Shown here: one piece after another, positions 1-11,700 of the stretch
How positions within the stretch are numbered: position 1 is the first letter of the stretch
How the letters are laid out: each line of letters opens with the position of its first letter
Position numbers and translations under genes: made by a program
Origin: Cavia porcellus
Taxonomy: Eukaryota > Chordata > Mammalia > Rodentia > Caviidae
Length of the DNA: 64,000 nucleotides
Direction: 5' to 3'
Assembly (NCBI RefSeq): GCF_034190915.1
Contig: NW_026947514.1
Span: 1,178,001-1,242,000 of the forward strand
The notes under the pieces: model-generated
The model's database searches: none
The model's input: the letters and a program-made list of their open reading frames with translations, nothing else
What the model was told of the DNA's origin: nothing

Positions 1-2059
1 GAGGGACTCCTGCCCCCCAGGGATAGGAGGCATGGGGCAATCTCCCAAAGCCCCAAATGCATGACTACCCTTCTTGCAAGCTGTCTCCCCTTGCCATAAG
101 CTGCTGTGTAAGACGTGGCCCTCAGCAAACACAGACCCCAGCTCCTCCCAGCTCCTGGAGCCTGGGCCTCTGCGCTGATCTTAGCCTCCGGGTGAGTCAC
201 CAACTTAGCATACCGGCTGAGCAACTCTCACGGGAAAGACAAGCTGGTCAGTGTCTGAGCCACAAGGGTGGTGTCCACCATGTCCTTCTGGGCTGCCTAG
301 TGCTGAGGGCCTCCCACAACATGGGACTTGCAACATTAAACCCAGAAATTCTCAGGGGACCTCAGCAGATAGCCAGTGGTCATCCAGAGACACTCAGTGG
401 TGCTCCAGGGTACAGCCCTGTTGGCTGGGAGTCCTGGCCCTGCTTGAAGAGGCAGAGGAAGCAGAGTGTAGGACCTGGGAGCTGCCCCCAGTCACATGTC
501 GGGGGAACTGAGTCACAGGGCACAGGGAAGCTGGGCCCTGGCCAGGAGTCCCTCTGCCCATAGGGAATGGATACCAGGCACCTTGGGTGTCTTCTGTCAC
601 TGGAGAGACAGGGAGACTGGGTATGCGGCAGCTGTGGTGCCAGAGAGCTCGGTCTGGTGACTGTTACAGAGGAGCCACCTGTCCCCAACAGCCCCAGGGA
701 GCCCAAGGACCTCTAAGATGCACTATCTCTGCCCCAGACACCCTGTACAAGGAGCCCTACTTACAGGACATAGATCTTCTATGGGACTTGCCAGTGTCAC
801 CTGCTTGTAGGTGGCAGAGCTGGGGTTTGAACCCACCAGGGACTCTGACCCCCACGACTAGGGCAGGGGGGAGGGGGTCCGCTGCCTGTCTCCAGCCCCG
901 CAGCTCTCTAACCTCTCCAGGGGCAGTTTGAGGTCTCTAACCTCTCCAGGGGCAGTTTGAGGTCTCCAGCTGGAGAGGGGTCAGGCAGGAAGCAGCCAGA
1001 GCCACTGCTGGGATAGGCACACCCCCAGCTGGTTCCTTCAAGTGTCTGGCCCAGTGGCCTACTGCTGCCTGCACCCTGGAGGGGTCCCTCTCTCTGGCAG
1101 TAAGAATGCTGGCAGCAGGAGCCAAGGGCCAGAGGCAGGGCTGGGACTGGGACACCCCCACACCTCTGCCTGTCAGGGAAGGAAAAGAGGTTAGCTCGGG
1201 AGGGCTAGGCCAGGGAGGTGAGCCCTGGAGGAAAAGCACGCCAGCCGCAGGGACAGCGGATGCTGTGGAATGTGTTTATTTTCATCAGCCTAGAACATAC
1301 ACGTCTACAGCACACGGGAATGGAAACACCTGTGCACCCACCCAGCCCCTCACTGCGCCACCGAACTACAAGGACAAAGCGGTGTAAAATAAAACCGCCA
1401 CCATGCGGTGCCTGGCACGTGCTGTGCTGCCCATTGCCCTGAAAGGGTCACGGTGACATCTGCCAGGCAGTGAGGCACCTGGCCCTCCAGCTGGTGGACA
1501 GCAACCCTGCTCCGGGCCTTCCCCAGGTTCCAGAGCATTCTCACACGGGCACAGAGGAAGCAGGCAAGGAATGCCATAGCAGTCCCTGCTGTCCAGCATG
1601 GCCCCAAACGCCAGCCCATGCAGGCCAGGCCAAGCAGCTCCGTGCATCCCAGAGGGTGCAGCTGGACCAGCAGGCCCGGCAGGTTCCAGGCAGGTCAGCA
1701 CCACACCCAGGTGGACAGGATCTGGCCTGTGGGCTGTGGGGACACAATGGTCCATTGCCGGGTGGCTCCCAGGCCCACACAGAACCATGCAGTGGTCAGC
1801 CCCAGACCTCTCCCAAGGGAGCTCTCCACCCACCAGGGCAGCCTTCCATCCCAAGGGACTCCAGCCATGTCAGGTGTGCAAGCCTGTCTCCACCGCATTC
1901 CCTTCCCAGCCGGCTTCTGGCCTGGTTCCTTCAGCAGCAGAGCACTGGACCCCTGCCTCTCTGGCCACACAGCGTTCCCAGGCCCTAGGTGACAGGAATT
2001 GCTCGGCAGGCAGATTCCCAGCCCTCTCCAGGGCAGGAGGGTGTGGCCGTCCTGACAAT
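1..2059. other. ASPG/MIR203 downstream flank, no gene seen
   Basis: GC-rich mammalian sequence without an exon chain I recognise on either strand. Open frames here are short and typical of GC-rich DNA with few stop codons. It contains one short tandem duplication, listed separately. A plus-strand AATAAA-type hexamer lies near 1,386 and a minus-strand one near 1,273; neither is linked to a recognised gene. In human the next gene in this direction is KIF26A, but nothing here reads as its coding sequence. Confidence 0.6.
905..962. repeat. 29-bp unit tandemly duplicated
   Basis: Two adjacent identical 29-bp units, beginning tctctaacctctccaggggc at 905 and again at 934. The start of a third unit (tctcc) follows at 963. 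The perfect identity suggests a recent slippage or local duplication. No function is evident. Confidence 0.9.
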
Positions 2060-2484
2060 CAGGACGCCCAGGGCAAGGAGCGCTCTTTAACCTCGCTGGG
2101 AACCCGGCGGAGTTTCGACAGGGGTGCGGCCTATGGGTCAAAGGAGGATGATGAGGGCGTCTCCAAGCCGGCAACGCGCCAGTAACGTGGGCGATAAGGC
2201 GCTCCTACCTCAGCGGTTCCCACAGCTCGAGCAACCACGCCCGCCCACCTCTTGGCTGCGCCCGGCTCTCCGAGTGCGCACCTCCGTCCGGGTCATCCCT
2301 CCAGCCCGGGCCCGCGGAAGGCACACTGCGGCGGCCTGAGCCCGGGGTCTTGCAGGGCGAGCGCTTGGGGCTCCTCCGCTGAGGTCGCGACGCCGAGCCA
2401 GAAGCGCGCGGCCCTGGCTCTGACCTTGACCGCAGGCCGTGTGGAAGACGTCCGGTGGCCGGTGTCGCCCCCACCGTCGCCGAG

Positions 2485-2566
2485 CGCGCCGGGTCTAGTG
2501 GTCCTAAACATTTCACAATTGCCCTACAGAACTGTTGAACTGTTAAGAACCACTGGACCCGGCGGG
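2485..2566 (-). ncRNA. MIR203A: microRNA precursor mir-203a
   Basis: On the minus strand this forms a near-perfect hairpin with arms closed by GCCGGGTC/GACCCGGC at 2,488-2,495 and 2,556-2,563. The 5p arm product maps to 2,530-2,554. The 3p product maps to 2,495-2,516 and begins GUGAAAUGUUUAGG, the miR-203a-3p seed; it looks identical to the human mature sequence, while the loop differs by at least one base. miR-203 promotes exit from the cell cycle in stratified epithelium by repressing the p63 message, which is known biology. Its position just downstream of ASPG and inside a CpG island matches human chromosome 14. Exact precursor ends are approximate. Confidence 0.97.
2485..2566 (+). ncRNA. 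MIR203B: antisense microRNA precursor mir-203b
   Basis: The complement of the mir-203a hairpin also folds. The plus-strand arms contain the annotated human miR-203b products, 5p at 2,496-2,517 (begins UAGUGGUCCUAAACA) and 3p at 2,535-2,557 (begins UUGAACUGUUAAGAACC). Sequence is conserved by necessity because it is the complement of mir-203a, so conservation does not prove plus-strand expression in this species. Confidence is high for the fold and moderate for a functional transcript. Confidence 0.7.
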
Positions 2567-3430
2567 CAAGTCTGCGGCACCTCAGCTCAGCGCGCTGTGG
2601 AGAGAGAAGGTCCCTGCCCTCGGGACCGCGTGCGTCGCCGGGGTCGCGAAGACCGGCCCGCGCCCTGAGTCCAGCCGGGCCGTGTGCCCCGCCGTCACGG
2701 GCGCCCAGGGCTCGGCCAAGCGCAGCACCCTCCGCCCAGAGCGGCGTCGCGGCCTCCGGCGGCCCTTCGCCCGCGTGGCCGGACGGCTGCGCTCCTGCGC
2801 CAGCGGCCTGCCGCCGCGTCTTTTATGCGGAGCGCCCGCCCTCCCCGGCGCCGGAATGCGCCTGCCGTGCTGGCCGGACCGGTTTTTCCAGGCGGGCGGC
2901 TCCTGGGCTGCGGGTCGCGCGGCGGGTCGTCCTCGGGCCGGCGACCTGCTCGACGCGCCCGCGCGGGGGTGGTCCTGACTCACCGGCTGCCCAGCCCCGC
3001 CCGGCGCCCCCGCCTCCAGCCCCGGGACTGGGTGCACCTGGCCTGGAGCAGGCCCCGGGGACGCCAGCTTCCTAGCCTGGACCGGTGGCGCGCGGGCTCC
3101 CCGCAGTCCGGGTCTCGGGCCAGGGCGCCGAGTAAGGTGATGGCCGGAGCAGGAGGGGCGGGCCGAGCAGACACGCCCTTCCCGTGTGCTCCCTTCAAAG
3201 GCGCTCCGTGGGAGGAGAGCAAAGAGAAAGTGAAACTGTAGAGGGGCGGGGAGAGGCCCGCGGGTTTCTGGTCCCCAGGCCTTTGTCTCTGTGGGGACGC
3301 GAGAAGGGGCAGCGCACGCGGGGCGCAGGCCAGCCTGTCCTGCCGCCTGGAGAGCCCTTCGCCCTGCAGGACCCGCCCCGCCCTGCTCCGCACAGAGCTG
3401 GCGCACAGAACTGTCGACTCTGCAGCCTGG

Positions 3431-5515
3431 GGGAGGGAGAGAGGGACCCCAAGTCCCTGCCCAAAACTTGAGCCTTGGTGGGTGGTTATGGGTGGCGTGC
3501 AGCCTGGACGCAGGTCACGAGGTGGCCACCACGTGGAGTGGGGTCGTTTCCGTGTGCTGGAGCAACCGCCCCATAAAGTGAATGGTGATGGGTTCGTTGG
3601 TTGCAGTCGGGGAAACCCAGTGTCTCAGAGGCAGTGACGTCCCAGGGATTAAACCGCACTTGGCTGTGGAAATGGGCTGCAGGCCCAAGCTCTGCGCAGC
3701 TGAGCATCCCCGGCAAGGGCGCTGGAAACACGGGGCCATGAGGGAGAGATGGTCCCGAGATAATGGGCCATGGGAGCGGAGGCTTCCCCAGCATGAAATT
3801 ACCAGGTGAGAGCGCCGCGTCTGTGCGCCGCTCTGTTCCCGGCTCAGGCCGCCCACGCACATCCTTGTCTGTCGCGAGACCCCGGGGACCAATCACCAGC
3901 TCTTGCCGGTGTGGGTGTGGGAGTGGAACCCTGGACACAGAAGTGCACAGCTGTGCTTTGGTTTCCTGTCTACACAGTGGTGGGGACACAGGAGCCAACA
4001 CAAGCAGAATGGGAGCGCTCCAAAGCCGCCTGGTGCCTGGCTCTCCATGTGTTTGAGGGGCTGCAGGCCCAGTGCTGAGCCCCCCACCCCTGCAGTTTCC
4101 CCGTGACTTGGGGTTGATGGCCCCCACTGGCCAGCCTGTCCCCAAGGACACCCAGGCCTCCAGCCCTGTACCCCAGCTGCCCTGGTGATGCTCTGGGTCT
4201 GGCAGCACAGCAGCCCCAGAGTGGGGCCTGTCCAGCTGCCGCAGCTCCCCCACCACCACGGGAGCATCTCTGCCGAGCCGGTCTGACCCACTTGGGGACA
4301 AGCCAGTGTGACAAGGGTACTCCCTAGATGGTGGCAGTGTGGGCGTTCCCCCCCCCAGCAGGGCGTGCATCCCAGGCCGGTGGGCGTCACCACACCAGCA
4401 GGTTGGCACACGCTTGGGAGGATCCTGCCATGTGGGTAACATGAACCACCTGCAACTTTCACAACCTCTGGCTCTGCAGGCTGTGACAAGTGCTGAGTGC
4501 AGCGTGGCCACGAGTGACAGCGCCACCCAGTCCCTCGGCCCCTCTGGGCAGAGTGGGCATTGCCTGAGAGCTGCTAAGTGCAGGCATCAGGGTGGGCCCA
4601 GCCCTGCCACCTCCTCCAGAGCTCCATCCAGGTGTGGGGCAAAGGCCTGGGACTGGCCATCCTCATGTGGCATCACTGGTTGTGCAAGGCCCGCACACCT
4701 GTCTGGGTGAGGTGCTGGGAGGCTGCCAGTTGCAGTACCTTCGGGGGAGTCTGCACCTCAGGGCTTAGCGGGGGCCTGGGAACCAGGCTGAGGAGCCCCA
4801 GCCTGGCCCACCTGGGTGCCAAGTGCTAGGTCTTGGGTAATGCATCTGCCCAAGCTCCAGAGGGCCATCCTCCCACACCCCAGCTCCAGGGGACTAACGC
4901 CAGTGGACAGAGGGGCACGATCCAGACCTGGCGTGGGGTACACAGGTGCCAAGGCCAGGGGTGGCAGCAGAGGCCAGGACTGTGCACAGCAGTGCCAGGT
5001 GTCTGGTGGCTCTGTCCTGGGGCAGTTACTGCCCCTGCTGGCACCTAAAGCTTGGACCAGGAGCTGACCTGGGCCCAAACTCCTGATTTTAGCCCCAACC
5101 AGGCTCTGATCAGGCAGGTGGCTGCCATGTCCATAGGCACACCTGTAGCAGTCCCTGGCCGGCACCCTGGGGCTGGTCACCTCTTTCCTGACCCCCAGCA
5201 GTGGTGCATGATAGGTGGGGACAGAGGCGCACCTGAGTGGGGCTAGAGTAACCACAGGCAGTGCTCCAGGTAGAGACAATGTCAAGTTTCCTACCATCCT
5301 CGGGCTGTCAGCCTTGTGCCCTGCCCGATGATGAGGACGGGGTACAGGGTGGTGGAGGGTGGCTGGTCCAGGCCTCCACCCTGTGCCACCTCACCCCGCC
5401 CAGAGGGATGACTGTCCCTCTGGTCCCCAGGGTGCCCTAGCGCCCGGCGCCCACATTTCCCACAGCCACGGCTGCAGCCCAACAGACCCAGCACACTAGA
5501 CTCAGGGGGCCTGGG
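3431..5515. other. Interval between MIR203 CpG island and ASPG polyA site
   Basis: GC-rich, repeat-poor DNA between the ASPG 3' end and the miR-203 island. In human the primary miR-203 transcript starts in this general area, so parts could be transcribed on the minus strand. An unusually long minus-strand open frame (3,486-4,526, 346 codons) has no motif or low-complexity pattern I can assign and is treated as a finding, not a gene. Confidence 0.5.
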
Positions 5516-5536
5516 AGGTGGCCACTCTGTAGTTAC

Positions 5537-5542
5537 TTTATT
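5537..5542 (-). terminator. ASPG: ASPG polyadenylation signal AATAAA
   Basis: The minus strand reads AGCAATAAAGTAAC about 165 bases after the ASPG stop codon. Roughly 30-60 bases further on is a GT-rich stretch (GTGTGCTGGGTCTGTTGGG), the expected downstream element. Cleavage is therefore expected near 5,515-5,520, giving a 3' UTR of about 190 bases. Confidence 0.85.
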
Positions 5543-5706
5543 GCTGTTCTGCCAACAAAGACCTTTGCAGCTTGTCACTGAGCCAGCCTGGGGTATACTC
5601 TAAGTAGTGGGGTGCATCCTGCTGGGGGGTCGTGTGCTAGGGTCCCTCGAGTGGGTCAAAGCAGCAGATGGCGGAGTGGCTCACACCACAGCGGGATTGC
5701 TGGCGA

Positions 5707-5727
5707 TCAGATGGCAGGCGGCACTTC
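5707..5727 (-). CDS. ASPG: ASPG exon 16 (stop codon)
   Basis: Six codons (EVPPAI) and TGA, after acceptor CCATTCCCAG; aligns with the human C-terminus EVLPGV. A second in-frame acceptor (GTTTCTCAG, exon start 5,745) would add six residues and give 571, keeping the human-like spacing. I prefer the shorter form because the resulting 565 residues is the length I recall for the guinea pig enzyme. Exon body continues as 3' UTR to about 5,515. Confidence 0.75.
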   Translation of the reverse strand, partial: EVPPAI

Positions 5728-8700
5728 CTGGGAATGGGTGGTCTCCTGAGAAACGTGCAGGCCCAGCGGGACCTGGAGGCAGGGCTCTGCCACAGCCCCT
5801 CCCTGGGCCTTGTGTTCCAGCCTAGCCAGCCCTGAGATTCTGACACAACTCACCGGGCCTACAAGTGCCAGGTTCCGCAGAAGGGCCAGCACCTCCTGGT
5901 TCCCGGCTGCTTCTGCCTGTGGGGGAGTATGGGGGGGCTGCTCAGGGACCATAAAGGCCCCCAGGACACCCTGCCCCTCTCCCACACCTCCAGCTCATGC
6001 ACATGGGGCCCTATGTGCCCCACAGTTCCAGGCTTGGTCTGGGACAGGGAAGGGAGACAGCCCCAAGGGTTCCTTGCAGGGACAGGCATGGCAAGGGAGA
6101 GGGAGCTGGTGTATGGGTCAGGGTAGCCTTCCTGGAGGAGGCACAGGGGTACAGGGGGTGGCACACTCACGACACACAGAGCGCTGCGCCCATCATAGCC
6201 CGGCTGCTGCAGGTCGGCCCCAGCCTGCCCCCATGCCTGCAGGCCTTCCATGTCAGCCCTGGATGCCAGCCTGGGGGCAGGGAGCCGTCAGGGGCTAATG
6301 GGCACCTTCCCACCTGTGTGCCCTGCTGCCCGTTCCCATTCAAGGTTCCACACAGCTGGCCCCAAACAGCTGATCCAGCAGCGCCCCACCCTGGGCAGGA
6401 GCCTGGTTTCACCGGCGGGTGTGGCTGTGACTCAGGCGGAGGCACGCGCGTGTACATACACACATGAACACTCACGTGTACATACACACACTCACATGTG
6501 CTTGCACATATACACATCACCCTCCTCCCATCCCAGAGCCACTTCTCAAGGGCCTGGGTGAGAGGAAGGAGGTAGCAATGGCTCCGCAGCCTGAACAGGA
6601 TCCTGGCTAGGAGTGCAGGGGGCCTGGCCTGGAGGGGAGGCCCCCACTCCACCCCCGGGACCTCAGCCTGGCTGGGCTGACGCTGGGCCCCCCAGGCCTG
6701 GTGACTCCCTCCTTATCAGGAGGTATCTGTGCAGCAACCCATACTGGTGCCCAGTAATTTCTGAGTGAATCACTGGTCCCTCCCAGACCCCCACCCACAA
6801 CTCTCACACAGCGGCCCCCGACTGCACCCCTTGGCAGGCTGACCCACTCCAAAGCAGGGTTCCAGATGATGGTTGTAGTCCTGGCTCCCATGGAACTGGC
6901 TATGCCTCAGTTTATCCAGCTGTCAATGGAGTCATCAAGGCCTCCCTGGACTTCAGCACTGGACCAAGCCATCTCACAAATCCCCTCAAAAAGGGGTCCC
7001 ATGCTCCTGGGACCCCTGCACTTCACCCCACCTCCCAGCCTGGGCCCCCATCACCAAGAAGCAGCCGTACCCTGGGGCACCAAAGACCAGTGCGGGGGAG
7101 CCAGTCTCCCCTGACCCCACATGCAGGACTGTGGGGTTTGGAGCCAGATGAGGAGAGGAGCTGGTGCCAAGGGATCAGGGTCCTCTCCTGAGGAGCAGGC
7201 GCCTCACTCCTCCCATCCGCCCTCCCCCTTCCCAGCCGGCCCAACTCCGTGGCCGCCCACTCTCTAGCCTGGGGCCCTGGCTACAGGAACAGTGACGGGC
7301 ATGGGTCTCCAGCCTCTGCCCTACTTGACTCCCCCACTGCTTGAGTCCCCCGTGCAGTGTATGATTGCCACACCCACTGGACTGTCCTCTAAGCTAGGGG
7401 GCCCAGGATGTGGCAGGTAGATACTTCTGCCTGCCGCCAGGCTGGGACACAGATGGGACATGGCTATCCTGCTTGGCCCCCGTGCCCTGGCCAGCCAGTC
7501 ACCTGCACCCTCACCTGCACAGCTCGGTCCCTGCATCCTTCAGGTCCTGGGGGGACAGGCAGGCCCCAGCCTTCCGCAGCAGCCTGATGCATTCCCGATG
7601 CCTGTGTGAGGAAGACTGTGCTGGGCAGCTCTGGCCGCAGATGCAGCTGCCACCTGGCCCTTTGCCCAGGCCCACACAACATATCCTTCTTAAAGTCCCA
7701 CCACCTTTGTGCCCTCTGGGGCCTGTGCTGTCTGAGCAGCTCCTCCACTGCATGCCCCAGTGGTGCCCCTGGCCCATCCTGGGGACAGTGCCTGGCGGAC
7801 AGTCTGCACTGGGTCTCTGCTGCACCCGACAACTGTCTTACACTCACCCTGGAGCCAGCTCTCAGCCAGGCCTGGGACCAGCTCTGGAAGCTGAGCTGTC
7901 TGCCCTGAGGGTCAGAGGGGTCAAGGCTACAGACAGAGGTCTACAGCAGTGGGCTGTCGGGACTCCAGGCCAGGGACCCAAGCAGTTTCCCAAGGTGACT
8001 CCCTGAGTTCACTTTCAGGGTGCAGTCTGCCCAGTGGGGATGGGGCACAATGGAGCTCCAGCAGGCCAAGGACAGGGTGCATCAGTGCAGTGGGGTGATC
8101 TGCTTCCAGAACCTCATACCAAGTGTAGATATACACTGTAGCTTACATGGCCACAGGGCAGCTGAGGGGGCCCTGTGCCCTCTGGCGTGGCTTGGCTTCT
8201 GGGCCACTCCAGCTCAGCAGGGCCAGGTGGGCGGCCGGGAGGAGACGGTGTACGCTCATCTCATCTCCTCCCACCCACCAGCCCCCAAGGGCACCAGACA
8301 CAAATCCCTGCCCAGATCACGCTGGCCAGGCCCAGGGGTCACCCTGCAGCTCCCCCTGCTATCCTGGAAGCTTGGATCATTCCTCAAGGAACACTTAAGC
8401 CTTCCCACGACATGGCTCCCAGGGCCCTCAGCTTGAAACAGGGACCTGGGGTGCTGGGCTTGGATCCCTGGCCTCAGTGACTGGGTCTGGGGAACTTGGG
8501 TAGGGCTGGATGACCTGCTGTCAGACAGGCGTGACTGCAGTGTCACAAAGCCAAGACAGTTTCTGCATCCGAGCATATGGAGGCCACGGGGAACAGTACC
8601 AGCCCGCAGCACAGCCACATGCTCTCCCAAGGACTTGTGAGGATGCCCTCTGCACCTACTCCAGGCCTGGGGTCAGGGCCACTGCAGGGGCCTCCTGCCA

Positions 8701-11700
8701 AGGCCGAGGCACCACAGGAGAACCTCTGGTGGGGGGGAATCTCTTTCCCTGGCTCCTCCCCAGGGCCTGCAGGGCCTGTGGGTGAGCAGGGAGGGATGGG
8801 CAAGGCAGGGATTTGCCACACAGGGGCCTCACACCCTGCTACACTCCTCAGGCTCGGCATCCCGGGAGCCTGAGCCCAACAGCTGTACCCCTGCTGGCTC
8901 TGGCCTATCCTAGCGTACAGACACAGCGGTGGGCTCAGGAGCCCCAGGAGCCTCCTGCACTTTTCCAGTGGCTCCCCTTTTCTAAAACTACCCTGCCTGG
9001 ATCAGCTTGGAGGTCACTTCCTCTACAGGGCCCTCCTGATCACCCCAGTCAGGCCACCTGGTCTGTTCACACAGAGCAGGTTCCCCTAACAACACATCCA
9101 TCACAGTGCACAGCCCCAGGTACCTGCCCTGTACAGCCAACAGCAGTGGGCTGAGGCCGTCTCGGTCTCGGGCATTGACATCCATGCCTCTGTGCAGCAG
9201 CATGGTGACCACGCCATCACGCCCATTCCGAGCAGCCACATGCAACAGGGTTTGGCCATTAGAGTCCTTTAGGCGCAGGTCACTGCCCTGGGAGACACAA
9301 GGGCAGGCCACACTAAGAGAGGGTGGGGAGGGGGTCTGGGTGCATTGATGCTGGGCAGACACCATGCAGGGCTATCAAGGACAGAAAGGGCATCCACCCA
9401 CGGTGGGTCAGCACCCCCAGCCCACGCTGGGGAGGGGCCGGTACTGCGGGGCTCACCAGCTCCATAAGTGCCTGCAGAGCCTCGAGTTCACCAGCATGGG
9501 CCAAGGCCAGGGCCAGGCTGGGCATCACGGCGTCCTGCACCGAATCTTCCTCCTGGGAGAATGACAGCACAGTCTGGGCCTGTGCCGTGCAATGGGGCCC
9601 TGGCACCCTGGGCCAAAGGCAGCAAAGTCCACCCCAAAGGGAAAATGCTGGGACCATACACCCCAGGCCCCACTACCCCACCCAAGATCTGTGTGAGCCG
9701 ACACCCTGGAGCAAAGGTCCAGATGCAGGGCCACCACCTGGGTCTATCCCCAGTAGGAGTGACCCAGCCTGCCACCCCTTCTGAGTCCATTTCCTCTTCC
9801 AAATCCTTGCTCCAGTGAGTGAGTGGGAAGGGTGTGGATTAGCAAAAGAAAAGGGTGACGACCACCCAGGGGCACCTCAAGCCTCTTGAAGGTGGGTCTT
9901 TTCAAAGGCCCAGCAGCACCACCCCTCCAACCTTATGGCCCAGTCTGGTCACAAAGCTGCTGGCAGCTGGCTATTCCAAGGTCACACCCTGATGACAGGC
10001 CACACACTCCAGTTCCTCTGCTCTATTATAACACACTGGCCTGGCAGGAAGATCACAGAACTGCCCTGATAGCTCTGCCAGGGATGGAGCCCGGCAGGCC
10101 CCAGGCACAGTGCTGTGCCCCAGCTGGTCCGGGTCCGCACTTGCCCTCCTGCTCTGGACACCCAGGCGTGGGGAGGGATGCTCAGAAGAGGGTGCATCTA
10201 CAAGGGGCGCTGCACAGTGGAGACCAGGGTCTCAGAGGCCAGAGGCCCCAGGCCCCAACCCTTCACACCCAAGTCCTGTGCAGAGGAACCTGCACCTTGG
10301 GCTCCCAGGGCCCCTGTGGGTCTCCCTCCTGGTGGACAGGGCTGAATGAAAGTGGCCATGGGCTGGCTCGTCCTGTAGGGCCCGTGGCCTGCCGCTCCAG
10401 AGGTGCTGCCACAGTCCATACCGCATACCTGGCAACCGAACAGACTAAAGAGCCGGGCGACACCTTGCCCCAGTGTGCTGCCCGGCGGAGAGGACTGGTG
10501 CAGGTCTGCCGTGGGCAGTGTCATTTCCCCGCGAAGATCCTTGGCCAGCAGCTGGAGGACACAGAGGACCCTGGGCTCAGCTGTGCAGCTCAGGACGCCA
10601 CCCTTGGGGCGGCCTCTGAGACCCACACTCAGCCCTGCGAACTCAGCACCGACCAGCAGCCCAGGGATCTGAAGGGCGGGGCAGGAGAGAGCTCCAGGGA
10701 GGCTCTGGGCCTGTTTGTCTAGAACTTGAGGTTCCCCAGAGAAAAAGGGGGGTCCCCGAGCCAGGTTGGGCAAGGACAGGCATTGCTGGCTGACATGTGC
10801 GCATGCGCAAACCCCGGAGCCTGTGCGCACACAGCGGACTGCGCGTGTACCTCCTGCCTGCGCTCCAGGCTCAGCTCCGGCAGGCCCAACACGTAGGACA
10901 GCTTAGCCAGCGCGGCCTCTGAGGTCATGTCTAAGCCGGACACGATGTTGGCGCCCGCCTGCAGGGAGGGGAATGGGGTAGCTGTCACAGCCCAGGCCTG
11001 GCCTGCACCCTCCCACACCTCCCAGCCTCGGCTTCCAGCTCTCACCAAGCTCGTGGCATAGCCCGGGGTCACAGACCCCCGCAGGCACTGGCTGCAGTTG
11101 ACCATGATGAGGCCGCGCTGGGCCGCGGCCCGCAACTCCTGCAGCAGGTCGGGCTTGCTCGGCCCGTTGCCAGAGCCGAAGGTCTCCAGGACCACGCCCT
11201 TGAGCGGGGGCTGCAGGAATGCCCGGACCTGTGGGACGCAAGCGCGTGGGGACGCTGCTGAGGGCCTTGCTTTCTTCTCCAGTCGCGGGGGAGCCAGGGC
11301 CTGTTCTGTGCCTGTTGTGTGGCTCTGAGATCAGCTGTGGGCAGCCCCAGGTCACACAGAGAATGGGTTCCCTATCTAGTGACCCCTCATCCCGTGAGGC
11401 AGGACCTTGTACCCTGGACATGTGCCAAGGGGTGGCAGACAAGGAGAGGGAGCCACAGGCTGGCCAGGGCGCTCTGTCTGCCCCAGTAGCAGGGGCGGGA
11501 GCGCTGGCACAGGGCTAGGAGGCTGTGCTGATGGGCATGCAGGATTCCTGACTCCTTATTGGCTGGGCACTGGCCTTGCCTGTGTCCCAGTGGGAGAACA
11601 CAGGGCTTTGAGTCCCATCAGCAGCTTAGAAACCAGGGCCTGGCCTGAATCCTAAGGCCACTCCCGACACAGTTCCTAGGTCCCAGAGGAGGTGGGGGCT

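Larger units (their letters stand above)
2060..3430. promoter_or_regulatory. CpG island around and upstream of MIR203
   Basis: CpG dinucleotides are dense through this block and drop sharply on both sides. GC-box-like GGGCGG motifs occur, for example near 3,155 and 3,243. The miR-203 hairpin lies inside the island, and most of the island is 5' of it in the minus-strand direction. In human the MIR203A locus has the same arrangement, with a CpG island acting as promoter that becomes methylated in several tumours. The promoter role here is inferred from that and from position; no start site can be read from sequence. Confidence 0.8.

Noticed and set aside
1598..2185. 195-codon plus-strand frame
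   Set aside because: GC-rich chance frame; overlapped by long frames on both strands and lacks any recognisable domain.
2582..3406. 274-codon minus-strand open frame in the CpG island
   Set aside because: CpG islands have few stop codons, the frame overlaps several other equally open frames and its composition is Arg/Ala/Pro/Gly-rich without motifs. No splice or start context supports it.
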